A stretch of 64,000 nucleotides of DNA, taken from assembly GCF_003171515.1 (NCBI RefSeq), contig NC_089399.1, positions 2,976,001 to 3,040,000 of the forward strand, written 5' to 3'. The notes under the pieces were generated by a model, which was not told the DNA's origin, did no database searches, and saw nothing but the letters and a program-made list of their open reading frames with translations. Below are positions 11,399 to 21,401 of the stretch, in pieces; within the stretch, counting starts at the first letter, position 1; every line of letters starts with the position of its first letter. Source of the stretch: Pyrenophora tritici-repentis. Taxonomy: Eukaryota > Ascomycota > Dothideomycetes > Pleosporales > Pleosporaceae. The position numbers and the translations under genes are program-made.

Positions 11399-11404
11399 CA
11401 CGTG
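11399..11404. promoter_or_regulatory. CACGTG box, candidate NUC-1/Pho4 site (proximal)
   Basis: Second CACGTG, 320 bases before the symporter ATG. Two copies within 300 bases upstream of a phosphate transporter strengthen the case for a phosphate regulon element. Confidence 0.5.
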
Positions 11405-11718
11405 CGCCCTACTCTACCAATAGCATAGCTGTGTTCAACTCACGTTCTCTTGGCGTGTGCTCTCACGTTGCGCACTCTGAGTGGCGGCGGAGCTTCGCTG
11501 CAGCTACCTGGCATAGAATGACATTCCATGGATATAGTCCATTTTTCGACATGTCTGGACGCGGATCGTCAATACGGGGCGGAATCATCACAGATGCCTG
11601 TCATGAGATTTCCATATATATACGTCTGACACATCCCCCCTTGGATATCATCCCAGCTTTACATCAGTTCAAAATCCCTTACTTCTCAGGAGCGCAGCTG
11701 TCCTAAGAGAAGATCAGG

Positions 11719-13605
11719 ATGGCGCGTCTCACGCAGTACAATTATGTGTTCGCTATTGGCACCTTTTTTGCCATGCTAGATGCATACAACAACGGTGCTA
11801 GTACGTACCCATTCCGAGAACTTCTATGCTACAATGCTAACAAGTTGCAGACGATGTCGCAAACGCATGGGCTACCTCCGTCTCCTCACGCTCCGTCTCC
11901 TACCGCCAGGCCATGATCCTCGGTACGATCTTCGAGATGGTGGGCGCCATCACCGTCGGCGCCCGAACTGCTGATACCATCAAGAACGGAATTATTCCCA
12001 CCAGCGCTTTCAAGGGCGATGCCGGTGTTCAAATGCTGGCTTTTACGTGCGCCCTCGCTGGTGCATCCCTGTGGGTCATGTGGTGCACCAAACATTCCGC
12101 TCACGTCTCCTCATCGTACTCGCTCATTTCCTCTGTCGCTGGCGTCGGTGTTGCAGTCGCAGGTGCTTCCAACGTCCAATGGGGATGGAATAAGGGCAAG
12201 GGTCTCGGTGCTATTTTCGCTGGTCTTGGAATGGCCCCCGCCGCTTCCGCATGCTTCGGGGCTATCATCTACATGTTGATCAAGCTGACGGTTCATCTCC
12301 GCAAAAACCCCATTCCTTGGGCCATCTGGACCGCACCCTTTTTCTTCCTCGTCGCCGGAACCGTCTGCACACTTTCGATCGTCTACAAGGGGTCACCTAA
12401 TCTCGGTCTAAACAAGAAGCCAGCATGGTATGTCGCTGCCGTTACCCTTTCGTGTGGTTTCGGTCTCGCCTTTCTGTCATTTGTGTTCTTCGTTCCCTAC
12501 CTGTACGCCAAGGTTGTGAAGCGCGACGCCACTGTACGTTGGTACCATGTCATTCAAGGACCGCTTCTGTTCAAACGCCCCGCTCAAGACAATGTCGACG
12601 CTGCCGTTGTCCCCGACTACGCTGTTGTACAGGATGACGATGAAATAAAGCCCGAGCACAGCAGCGACTCAGACATTGGCATTGCTACCGAGACTGAGAA
12701 GGGGGTCGTAGTCGAGGAGCATCGCCAGCTCAGTTACAAGGAACTTGTCGCACAAGGCCAGGAACGCTTTCACGCCAAGCTCAGGTCTAAAAATGATCTT
12801 CTCGGCTGGGCAATGCGCTATCTCCACGAGAACAAGATCCAGACTGGCGAGATCTATGAGAAGAAGAACATGGTCATCACACTGAAACGTATTCCCGCCA
12901 TGCTGTTGGTCGGCTGCCTTTATGGTCTCAACTACGACATTCACGCTGCTCAGACTGGTATCCATGGTACTCCCGAAGGTAAACGCATGGAGCGTGTTTA
13001 CGCCCACGCTAAGAAGTATCCCAACGAGGTCGAGCACACCTATTCTTTTGTTCAGGTTCTCACTGCCTGTACTGCCTCCTTCGCTCACGGTGCCAATGAT
13101 ATTGGTAACGCTGTTGGACCCTGGGCCGTCATCTACAGTGCCTGGAACACGGGAAATGCTGCGCAGTCAAAAGCACCTGTTCCGCTCTGGCAACTTGCTG
13201 TTCTCTCGGCAACCCTATCTCTTGGTCTCATCACCTACGGCTACAACATCATGAAGGTCATGGGCAACAAAATTACCTACCACTCTCCTAGCAGAGGTAC
13301 GTCACCGCATTCATCTGCATATAATATCTTACATATACTAACTCGCAACAGGTTGCTCCATGGAAATGGGTGCCGCGCTTACCGTCCTCATCTTCTCGCA
13401 ATACTCCCTCCCCGTTTCAACATCCATGTGCATCACCGGCGCCACCGTCGGAGTCGGTCTCTGCAACGGTACCTACAAGGCTGTCAACTGGCAGCGAGTT
13501 GGTCTCTTGGTGTTTTCTTGGATCATGACTATTCCTATTGCTGGTACAATCGGTGGTCTCTCTATGGGCATTATTCTTAATGCGCCTCACTTCAACACGG
13601 CTTAG
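11719..13605 (+). CDS. pho-4: sodium/phosphate symporter, PHO-4/Pho89 family
   Basis: Exons 11719-11800, 11851-13296 and 13352-13605, giving 593 aa. The PHO4-family signature occurs twice, as expected for its internal duplication: the first copy, with ANDVAN, is formed across intron 1 (DAYNNGA joined to NDVANAWATSV), and the second is FAHGANDIGNAVGPW. Many membrane spans flank a long hydrophilic central loop (about residues 230-370) rich in Asp/Glu, as in fungal Pho89 and Neurospora PHO-4. The C-terminal exon supplies GCSMEMGAALTV and PVSTSMCITGATVGVGL. The protein imports phosphate with sodium across the plasma membrane, mainly at alkaline pH and low phosphate. Two upstream CACGTG boxes fit control by the phosphate-starvation bHLH factor. 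Confidence 0.95.
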
Positions 13606-13984
13606 GTTGCTGCAACTGCTATGATATCTCTTTTTTTCTTGGCATTAGAACGAAAAATTAGCCAATACGCACTTGCATAGAAATTGCACTCTTCATCGGT
13701 ACCGACTCCAATTTTCGTATGTTTTGTTTAGTTCGGTTGGTGCATTGAGCATCAATGTCAGTATAGACTGTGACCGCAATTGTTTTCCGCCTCGGCTTTT
13801 AATAAATTTTATACACATTCATCTTGAAACAAGGGGCATGCTTTATCCAACGGTGCTGCTCAGTTGTCCTTGCTTGGCCTACGTGTGATATTCTAGATAC
13901 AATTCGTACGAGCATCCCTATATCAACGCATAAATAGCCTTCACATTATGCAACCGAAAATCTCAAGATCCACCACTAAGAATA

Positions 13985-14102
13985 CCCAGGGATGAGAACA
14001 TCGCCTGAAACTCACCCAGGGATCATAGACCGCCTATGAATCAGCCCACGGATGAGAAGGCCGCTTGTAACTCAACGCAGGGATAAGGTCACATGTAACT
14101 CA
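13985..14102. repeat. four degenerate ~30-bp direct repeats
   Basis: Units starting near 13985, 14015, 14045 and 14076 share the pattern CCCAGGGATGAGA...CGCCTGTAACTCA with several mismatches each. The last unit covers the stop codon and final codons of the minus-strand RRM gene, so the array lies at its 3' end. Confidence 0.7.
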
Positions 14103-15543
14103 CTACCGAAGTCTCCACTACCTCCTCCATGTCCTCCTTCTCGATCAATCCGCCTGGAAATTGTGTCCAGAGCATCCAAATTCCTGGCCATCAGATGAGG
14201 CACGGAAGTGTACCATTCGCTCTCACAGATGACATTGGCAGTTGGATCATCATTGCCTGAAAGGTTCCATAGACCACCAAGGGGTTCTATCAGTATATCC
14301 TTCTCCTTGGGGACGGTATCGGTGACCGGCTCGCCTGTGTTTTCGTTCTCACGGATGTCGGGGTTGGAAGTATGGCCAAGAGTCGGTTTGGAGAAGTCGT
14401 CGCGGGGTGGGGTATGGAGAAGAGCGGGTTTGAAGAAGTCTCCGCGGGGGGGAGGCGGGTTAGGTACGGCGTTGACGGTCGGATCCAAGAATGCTGGGTT
14501 TGGTGGTGGGAGGCCGAAGGAGCTGTAATAGTCTTGCACGACTTTTGGCAGGTTGAGAAACCAGTTCTCGGAGGCATGAGCGTATAAGGGGTCCGGCTTT
14601 GAGGTTTTTTCGGCTGAAGGTGGCATTTGACGGGAGAATGTACCCTGTTCGATGCCGCTGAAGACTACAGGTTGCTCGTGAGAAGGCTTCTGTTCCTCTC
14701 GCTTCTTAGGCAAATCCTTCATCACTGCAGGTTCGTCTCGCTTCAGAGGCGCATCAGTCATTGCTGCAGGTTCGTCGACGCCCCCAGGAGTGACTTCTTT
14801 CGGAAGAGTGTCGACGGGCCCAATTCTGTTTACAACTTCATCACGCTTCTGGTGTGAAGCACAAGAATTGGAGGCCACATACTCAGGGCTTCCATGCATG
14901 GGTATAGGTATGCCCCTGGGTAGGTTCATCGGTCGAGAAGAAACAAATATAGGTCTTCCCATCACCGGAAGCTCTAAGCCTAAGAGAACATCCAATGCTG
15001 GTGGTTCTGATGTAGCGAACACAGCGGGACCCTTGTCTTCATGGTGAACAAATTCCATGGGTAGGTTCATGGACAGAGACGAAACAGGGGTTGACCTTCC
15101 CAGCACTGGAAACTCCGATCCTGAGAGAACGTTCAACGCCGGTAGCTCTGATGTAGTGACGACAGCGGGGCCCTTGTCTTCATCGTGAACAAATCCATTG
15201 TGGGTGCAGTTAACTAGATGGTACTGTCAACATCGGCTAATAACAGCATAGCATAAGACTTACTGCGATAATTGCCGTTTTGGGCAGGCATTAGATGAAT
15301 CTGGCGACCAAGAATTGTCCCAAGATTGAGGGTTCTATGAGCGCGGTTCTTATCCTCGACCGATCCGAACATGACGTAAACGGCGGAACGAGTCCGAGTC
15401 TTTGGATTCATCGCACGGATCTGGTCTAGGATCCTGTACCCGTCGAAATACCTGCATATCGTCCTCTTGTCTGCCTGCATGTGGACATTGGTGAGGCGCA
15501 GTACCAACATGGAGGCGGAGCCTGTATGTCCCACGTACTCCAT
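14072..15543 (-). CDS. RRM-like protein with internal 47-residue tandem duplication
   Basis: Exons 15543-15264 and 15213-14072 (50-nt intron, gtaagt ... ccatctag), 473 aa. Exon 1 looks like a divergent RNA-recognition motif: MLVLRLTNVHMQ as the RNP2 strand, an ICRYFDGYRILDQIRAM helix/strand, SAVYVMFGSVED as the RNP1 strand, then LGTILGRQIHLMP. Exon 2 begins with two copies of a 47-residue unit (FVH.EDKGPAV ... MNLP; 15193-15053 and 15052-14912), 31 of 47 identical. The rest is Pro/Lys/Glu-rich and probably disordered, with several MKDLPKKREE-like repeats. I do not recognise the full-length protein. RNA binding is inferred only from the fold-like pattern. An additional upstream exon cannot be excluded. 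Confidence 0.65.
14912..15193 (-). repeat. tandem 141-bp in-frame duplication in the RRM-like gene
   Basis: Two adjacent 141-bp units, in frame, with 31 of 47 encoded residues identical. The divergence shows the duplication is not very recent. Confidence 0.85.
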
Positions 15544-16261
15544 GGCGCCCTTGCTGGGATAATATCTGAGTTACTTCCTGTTGAAGAATCTATGAGAGTC
15601 GATTGGGTAGGTCTGAAATGTTGTTGTAGCGTGGACAGCGGTAAGGCTACACCTGACTTATACCCCATGGCTCGAGCTAGCGCCTTCTGGGCGAGCCAGG
15701 GGAGCGCATGCAAATTGATACGTCATTCACCGCTAATAGGCACATGATAGGCTACTCCAATCTCAGAGAAAGGAGCATGTGACCTAGAGGGCTACCTGCA
15801 TACAGCTAATTGAGATTGAGTACTCAAATCTTCTCACTTTTACGTTGTTTGCCAGGGTAGCTAATCTGGGTAATTATAGTCTGGTTTCCCTGCTTTGAAA
15901 GCGATGCCTTAAGATATAGTACCGACTCTGGTGCCATAGTACGGTCGAACCCATGAGGTGCTCAAAACTATGATGCAGCATTTACAGTAAGAGTAAACCA
16001 GTGAGATAAGAGTCCTAGGAATTACTCAACGCACCAAAAATGAACAAGGGAGACTCGAAAACATTTGGCTGTATCTTGCATATATCTGCAAATTTGTATC
16101 TTAGGAAACTCTACCCAATATCTCTGTAAGTACCTTCTAGTGGGCTAGCTCGGTAGAAACCATACACCATGAACGCCCAAACCCATTAAAACTTTTTAGA
16201 TCACTGCTTGCGCACAAAAGCCAAGCAGTGAGCCCGCATGACCCTATGGATTACCTACTCT
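15544..16261. other. intergenic
   Basis: About 720 bases between two minus-strand genes. A possible extra 5' exon of the RRM gene (a frame near 15660-15713 ending at a GT) is not strong enough to call. Nothing else was seen. Confidence 0.4.
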
Positions 16262-16972
16262 CTAGTGGATCGAAGTACAGTAGTAATCTCCAACAGACCA
16301 CTCCAGAGTGAACTCTGCCTCACTCACATTAGTGCCCTTTTCAAACCTGGCCCACCAAGGTTGGCGCTTGGCTCCCTCAATTAGCTGATCTAGGAAGCTT
16401 TCGCATTGAGATGAAGTCTGTATGTCACAACTCTCTTCCGGGGTAGTGGAAGAATTCCCGATCATCCGCAAAATATGTCTGACTCCAAAGCCGACTCCTA
16501 CCAGCCCACTGGCTATTCGCCTGTATTCTGATTCGGAAAAGTGGTTTGCTCCAAGGATGCCGACTTCCATGATCGTCGTGAATTTAACATTGTGTCCCAA
16601 GTGACCGATATGAATGTTGTTCGACTCCTTGCAAATGAAGGAGCCACACTGTCCGATATCCTCAATGCACAGCTTCAGCTCTTCACTTGCGGCCAAGTTG
16701 AGCAAGACGCTGAATGGCGTAGATCTGATCTCATGGAACTGGTTCGTTTGCATGAGGGCGTAAGCTTCCGCATACACTTGCCGAGAAACACGCAAAATAG
16801 CTGTTTCGGTTCTCTTTCCGAACATGTGGTAGTGAGACTCGGTTGGGACACCAAATTTCCCCGGCACCACCCAAACAAGATATGAGTGAACATTAATGGC
16901 AATGCGCTCGTATACCATAAGCCGAAGCTCCGCAGGTAGTCGCATGAACGGGAATGATGCTGTTTGAGCCAT
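16262..16972 (-). CDS. 2EXR / F-box-like domain protein
   Basis: Single exon, 236 aa. It opens with FPFMRLPAELRLMVYERIA, the hallmark N-terminus of the large fungal 2EXR/F-box-like family, in which a short hydrophobic-rich helix pair precedes a variable body. A second family feature is ETAILRVSRQVYAEAYALM (the usual LL.vcrqi..Ea segment). The remainder is unrecognised. Function is unknown; relatives are numerous, fast-evolving and often species-specific. Single-exon structure is normal for this family. Confidence 0.8.
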   Translation of the reverse strand: MAQTASFPFMRLPAELRLMVYERIAINVHSYLVWVVPGKFGVPTESHYHMFGKRTETAILRVSRQVYAEAYALMQTNQFHEIRSTPFSVLLNLAASEELKLCIEDIGQCGSFICKESNNIHIGHLGHNVKFTTIMEVGILGANHFSESEYRRIASGLVGVGFGVRHILRMIGNSSTTPEESCDIQTSSQCESFLDQLIEGAKRQPWWARFEKGTNVSEAEFTLEWSVGDYYCTSIH

Positions 16973-17314
16973 CGCGACTAATGAAAGGGAACCTTTTGGC
17001 TTTGTTAGTTTCCTAGTGATGATGGCCTTGGGAGGACGTACCTACGTAGGTATCCCAAGCTGCCCAGGTGGCTGTCGGCAACTGGTTTGCGGTACTGCTT
17101 CAGAACAAACTCAATTTGCGGGTGGCGCTCGCAATGTGGTTTGACGCAAACAAAGAGGTGATGAGTGCAGGGGAAAATGGAATGAAGTTGCGATGGCGCG
17201 TTTGTACTCACTCACCTGAGCTCTCACCGTCACTGTGACACACGCTTATATAATCACAACCACAAACGGACGAACACTATGCAAGCAATCTTACAGCTGT
17301 AGCTTCAGCCACAA
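16973..17314. other. divergent intergenic region
   Basis: About 340 bases between the 2EXR gene (minus) and the membrane protein gene (plus); probably both promoters. Confidence 0.4.
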
Positions 17315-18800
17315 ATGTCGCTCCCCGCCCCTGCAACCCGCGCATCAGACTTGAACGACGCCGATATGGCTCGTCTCAGTGCGCCCGCCAACGAGACCCC
17401 AAAGACGGAGCGCAAGTCCAACCGATTCCGCAGCATGTTCAAGCATCGCCCTGATTCTAGTGCCTCATCTAGCCCTGCGACATCGACAAAGGCTCAACAC
17501 GCTGACTCCAGTCCGCTTTCATCGCCAACTGTCAAGCCTGGATTCCAGCAGATTGGTCTTTTGCCCTGCGAGCGCCCTTCTTCCAGTTCGCAAGTGAACG
17601 CTGAAATGGTTTACCTCGACAGCATCGACATTGATCAATCGGCGATCATGGAAGAACGCGATGAAGAAGTCGGCCCCGTGATGACACATGACGAGAAGAC
17701 TGAGAGTGTCATCAAGACCGCGAGCCCTAAGATCATCGACTTTGCTCTCCCGACTCTCAATGACGCCAAATATCACAGTAGCTCACCGCATGATTCACCA
17801 GGCAAACTCACTGACAACATGTACGGTATGTTTGTGTATGCCTCAAGCCTACAAACTGTCCCTAACAACATCAAGCCGATACCAACCCCACAGATGCAAA
17901 GTCAGAAATCGTCGGAGACAAGAAACCTCTCAAGAGCTTCCGTAAGTATTGTCATTACTGCACGTAACGTACCCCATTCCTAACAAACCTGCAGTACCTC
18001 CCAAACCCGATGACCCCAAGCGACAAAATCAAAGCCTCGGCCCAGAGCAGAACAAGAACACTGACATGCTAGACTTCGATGACTTGCTGGACCGCTGCCG
18101 TACGTCACTCAAGATCGCACATGACAACTACAACAGCCTAAAGCTTAGTAACTCAGTCGCAGATTACGACGACGATAGCATTGCGAGTGATTCTTCTTCA
18201 GTTAAGGCTGCTAAGGAAGACCTCTTGCTACGCGCACGCTACCGCGAGCTCGGCGAATTCATCAGGAAGCAGATCACTATGGCTATGGGCGAGCATCACG
18301 GCAACCATCACGGCGCAGAGAGTGAGAAGACCACGGCGGCGTGTGTCACGATCAACATCGATCTCGGCGGTGCGTCGACAGCAAAGGCCATGCAGGTTGT
18401 TAGTGTTCGATCGGACAACGCCCTCTTCGCTGTCAACAGTACCATCGGTCCATTCACCCTCACTCATGCACACATCGCCAGGGACCTCCAGCTCAGCATC
18501 GTCGCCTTCTACGTCATTCTTCTTCTCGGCAGTGCCTTCCTCGGACCAAAGACTCTTGCACTCACAGTCTGGAGGATGGCTATCGTTCTGGGAGTGTACG
18601 CTGCTGCAGTGTGTCATTTGGGTTGGACTGAGCGCCTTGAATGCGACGTCCTTCTCGCGCCGATGTTCTTTGCCTTTAGTGTAGCACAAGGCTTGTTTGC
18701 ACAGATGTCTGCGCATATCCACGTGGTGGTTGCTGGAGCTGTTGCAGATGGTCTCCGTCGCAATGGAACGGGCGAGGAAGGACGCGTTGATGACAAGTAG
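17315..18800 (+). CDS. fungal protein of unknown function with C-terminal membrane spans
   Basis: Exons 17315-17825, 17894-17941 (48 nt) and 17995-18800, giving 454 aa. The first 180 residues are Ser/Pro/Thr-rich and probably disordered, with a basic patch NRFRSMFKHRP. A central helical part (LDFDDLLDRCRTSLKIAHDNY ... RELGEFIRKQITMAMGEH) precedes three hydrophobic stretches near the C-terminus: LSIVAFYVILLLGSAFLG, VWRMAIVLGVYAAAVCHLG and LLAPMFFAFSVAQGLFAQ. A long cytosolic N-terminus with a three-span membrane anchor is the simplest topology. I do not recognise the family. Confidence 0.75.
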
Positions 18801-19309
18801 GTGTTCTGAGATAGTCTCAGCGCGCAGCTTGCAAAGCATCGATGAGCATAGGCGGTCATGACAGTCTCGGGAAGTTGCATTACATTCTGAAACATCGAAT
18901 CGAAAAGCACAGTTCCTGACCCCGAACCGTATTACCCTGGGCATGTATTAGCTAGTCATTAGGTGAACGTTTGTACAAACGTAACTTAGCATGAACCTTT
19001 TACCACATATGACATGGCTAATCATTGAAATATGCATGAATTCCTTGTATCATTGGTGACTAAATGCCTCATACGATGATCCAAAAGATCATGTGCTTGA
19101 CTAAGCTACAAGCTTGAGTTCTGCAAGACACTCATTACACTTGGGAGGCCACAATCGATTCTCCCCCATCGTCTACCATACCATCTTTATGTACGCCTAG
19201 GCATAAATCCATAGTGTTTTATCATACCAGAAGTCCCTTCTTGCCTCTTCCACTCCAAGCTTCTGTATATATCATCCAACTTCAATCACCGTGACACATT
19301 TGCAACCCG
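18801..19309. other. intergenic, between convergent genes
   Basis: About 510 bases, AT-richer than the flanks, between two converging genes. Only 3' ends are expected here. Confidence 0.4.
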
Positions 19310-20407
19310 CTAGTACTCTACCGAGAAATGCGGACACATCTCCGGTGTATGTATATGTCCCACACATAGCCTCCTCGCAGATGTACATTCCCAGCATTCC
19401 ACCATCCGCTGTTGCACCCAGTGGCACTTCTGACGCTTATGCCCATGTTCTCCGCACACTGTGCAAAGGTCCTTCTCGCCCCACCAAGGAACATCCGACT
19501 GGCTGTACAGCATCGTGGTGTTGATAACGGACCGTATTGACTCCTTCGCTCGTGGAATCTTCCATCGCATAACCAGCTGTATGGCGTCGATGAGTGCGTA
19601 GGCAGCTTGATCAGCGGCGCTCTGCTTGTCCGGGGATTCGATCTTGAGGTCCTGGGTCAACTGAGATAGTGGGATTTCGGCGCTGCGCCATGGGCAATTC
19701 AGCTCGCAATTAATGCGCTTTGTGTTGATGGTTGCTACCATGCTTTGCGCGATGGAATAATCAAATTCGAACGCTAGTTGTAGTGCAGGCACCTGTGGTA
19801 CATCGTAGTTGAGAATGACAACGGGACAGAGAGACGGAACACAGGATTTGCTGCCTGCAGGAGACTCGATCATGGTTACCGTCCTGAACATTTGTCCCAG
19901 AACAATCCTTGCGTCATCCATGTTCACAAAGCGAGTGGCACCGAAGCGATTAATCTCAGCATCTCGAGGGTCTGATAGTCGGTTTGCGTGACGCGCGTTC
20001 TCCTCGAGTATTATATGGTAGTAGGCGATTCGACGAAGGAGGTTAAGACTGTGCGGTCCAGGATTTGCCAGCTCTTTTTTGGCGACGTGGCGTGGGAGAT
20101 AATGTATGCCAATCTCTAGCAGAGGATACGGCTGTTTGTCCAGTGAGTGACACTTCAGTGCGATCAGGATCACCTGCTCTGCTAACTTAGGAGCATTAGG
20201 TTTGTCGTAGCCCAAGCAGTATTCCAGGATTTCTGTTTGGCTTAGTGTCGAGAAGAAGTTGGAGACGTGTCCCAGGTGCTGCCGGTGCACTCCAGGCTTG
20301 GTGGACTCTGTGGGAGGCTCTGGAGGCTCAGTGCGTCCTGTAGACTCCCTACCCCACAACATGCGGGAAAGAAGTTGGCCCATCATGCTCTCAAGTTTTG
20401 CTGGCAT
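19310..20407 (-). CDS. unknown protein with C-terminal CCHC zinc knuckle
   Basis: Single exon, 365 aa. Most of the protein is unrecognised and mainly helical in appearance. The C-terminus has CTVCGEHGHKRQKC (CX2CX4HX4C, a retroviral-type zinc knuckle), followed by further Cys/His (CWECTSARRLC, HTPEMC) that could form a second metal site. Zinc knuckles of this type bind single-stranded nucleic acid, so an RNA- or DNA-linked role is possible but unproven. No reverse transcriptase, integrase or DDE motif is present, so it is not an obvious transposon protein, though it could derive from one. Confidence 0.65.
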   Translation of the reverse strand: MPAKLESMMGQLLSRMLWGRESTGRTEPPEPPTESTKPGVHRQHLGHVSNFFSTLSQTEILEYCLGYDKPNAPKLAEQVILIALKCHSLDKQPYPLLEIGIHYLPRHVAKKELANPGPHSLNLLRRIAYYHIILEENARHANRLSDPRDAEINRFGATRFVNMDDARIVLGQMFRTVTMIESPAGSKSCVPSLCPVVILNYDVPQVPALQLAFEFDYSIAQSMVATINTKRINCELNCPWRSAEIPLSQLTQDLKIESPDKQSAADQAAYALIDAIQLVMRWKIPRAKESIRSVINTTMLYSQSDVPWWGEKDLCTVCGEHGHKRQKCHWVQQRMVECWECTSARRLCVGHIHTPEMCPHFSVEY

Positions 20408-21401
20408 GGACTGTATGGGACTTGCGTGGAACTGAAAGTTTACGAGTTGCGCACGCCGGGAGCTGTGAAAAGAAAGAGAAAAGAGCTCTACATCAAAGAT
20501 TGACTAATATTACTCAGTGACAGACGAATACATAATCTTAACAAGTGACGACATCAGAAAAGCGCTTTCCCAATTAGGGTGAGCCGACCATGTTTGCGGC
20601 ATCGCGTGAAAGGTGATTACTCTATGGTCCACCATAAGTTCATCATGGCGCTAGGCTGCCAATTTCTTCTCCATCCGCCTCCCTGAAAATGTACTCACGT
20701 CTGTTGCGGAAACACGCTGTGTGGCTGCATGTCCCAGAGACTGATGTGATTCAATCTGTAGTGTCACGACAGGACAATGATATTATTTCAGGAGTGAAAA
20801 AGGCTGTATCTTCTAGTCACAGATAGTGATGCAGCATTTTGGTGTTGCTAGTGAGCAGTAGTTTAGGCGTGTTCTGATGCTTTCAAGGTTTGTTGGTAGG
20901 TGAGAGTAATTTGGGTCGCTTCTGTAACACTCCAAGCCGTATTACAGCCGTAAGGTTATAAATTATGGCGTTAGTAAATAGAGGATTGTATTGTCTCAAA
21001 TGAATTGCTCTTTCCTGTGAGGTTTCAGGGCGATGAAGGAATTGCCGCGTTGCAAGGCAAGACGCTGCATTGCCGGATGAGGTCATCAGCCACTCGTGGC
21101 GGCACCAGCCGCGCGCCCCTTCTTATGCCTGCAACCGGAACCCTTGTGTCACAACTCTTCCATTCTCTTTCCAAATATTGCCCTACAACACGTCTTCACC
21201 CCCTCTTACTACACCGTAGAGACTATCCAACATTACCGCCACTTTTCCTCATTTTGGCCACATCATTATCGAAGTTTTGGTCTCCACACCTTCCCCGCAT
21301 TCTAGCGAGTCAGGTCATCTGCACTCCACGTGTTCGCCGACAAAATCACAAAGTACCGCCCATCCACGGTGCCTGCGCATTATACAGTTCCGGCATCGAA
21401 C
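20408..21401. other. divergent intergenic region
   Basis: About 1 kb between a minus-strand and a plus-strand gene. The F-box frame stays open upstream to 21330 but starts there with GTG, so this part is taken as leader. Nothing else was supported. Confidence 0.4.

Larger units (their letters stand above)
10067..11718. other. intergenic, upstream region of the phosphate symporter
   Basis: About 1.65 kb between the transposon and the phosphate symporter. Open frames on both strands (for example 10120-10458 minus and 11305-11706 plus) resemble no family I know and lack splice support. The right half should be the symporter promoter and contains two CACGTG boxes. Confidence 0.4.

Noticed and set aside
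11305..11706. 133-aa open frame just upstream of the phosphate symporter
   Set aside because: No recognisable motif, lies in the promoter with the CACGTG box, and ends right before the symporter start.
21330..21401. Upstream extension of the F-box protein
   Set aside because: The open frame begins with GTG; the first ATG is at 21402 and already includes the whole F-box.
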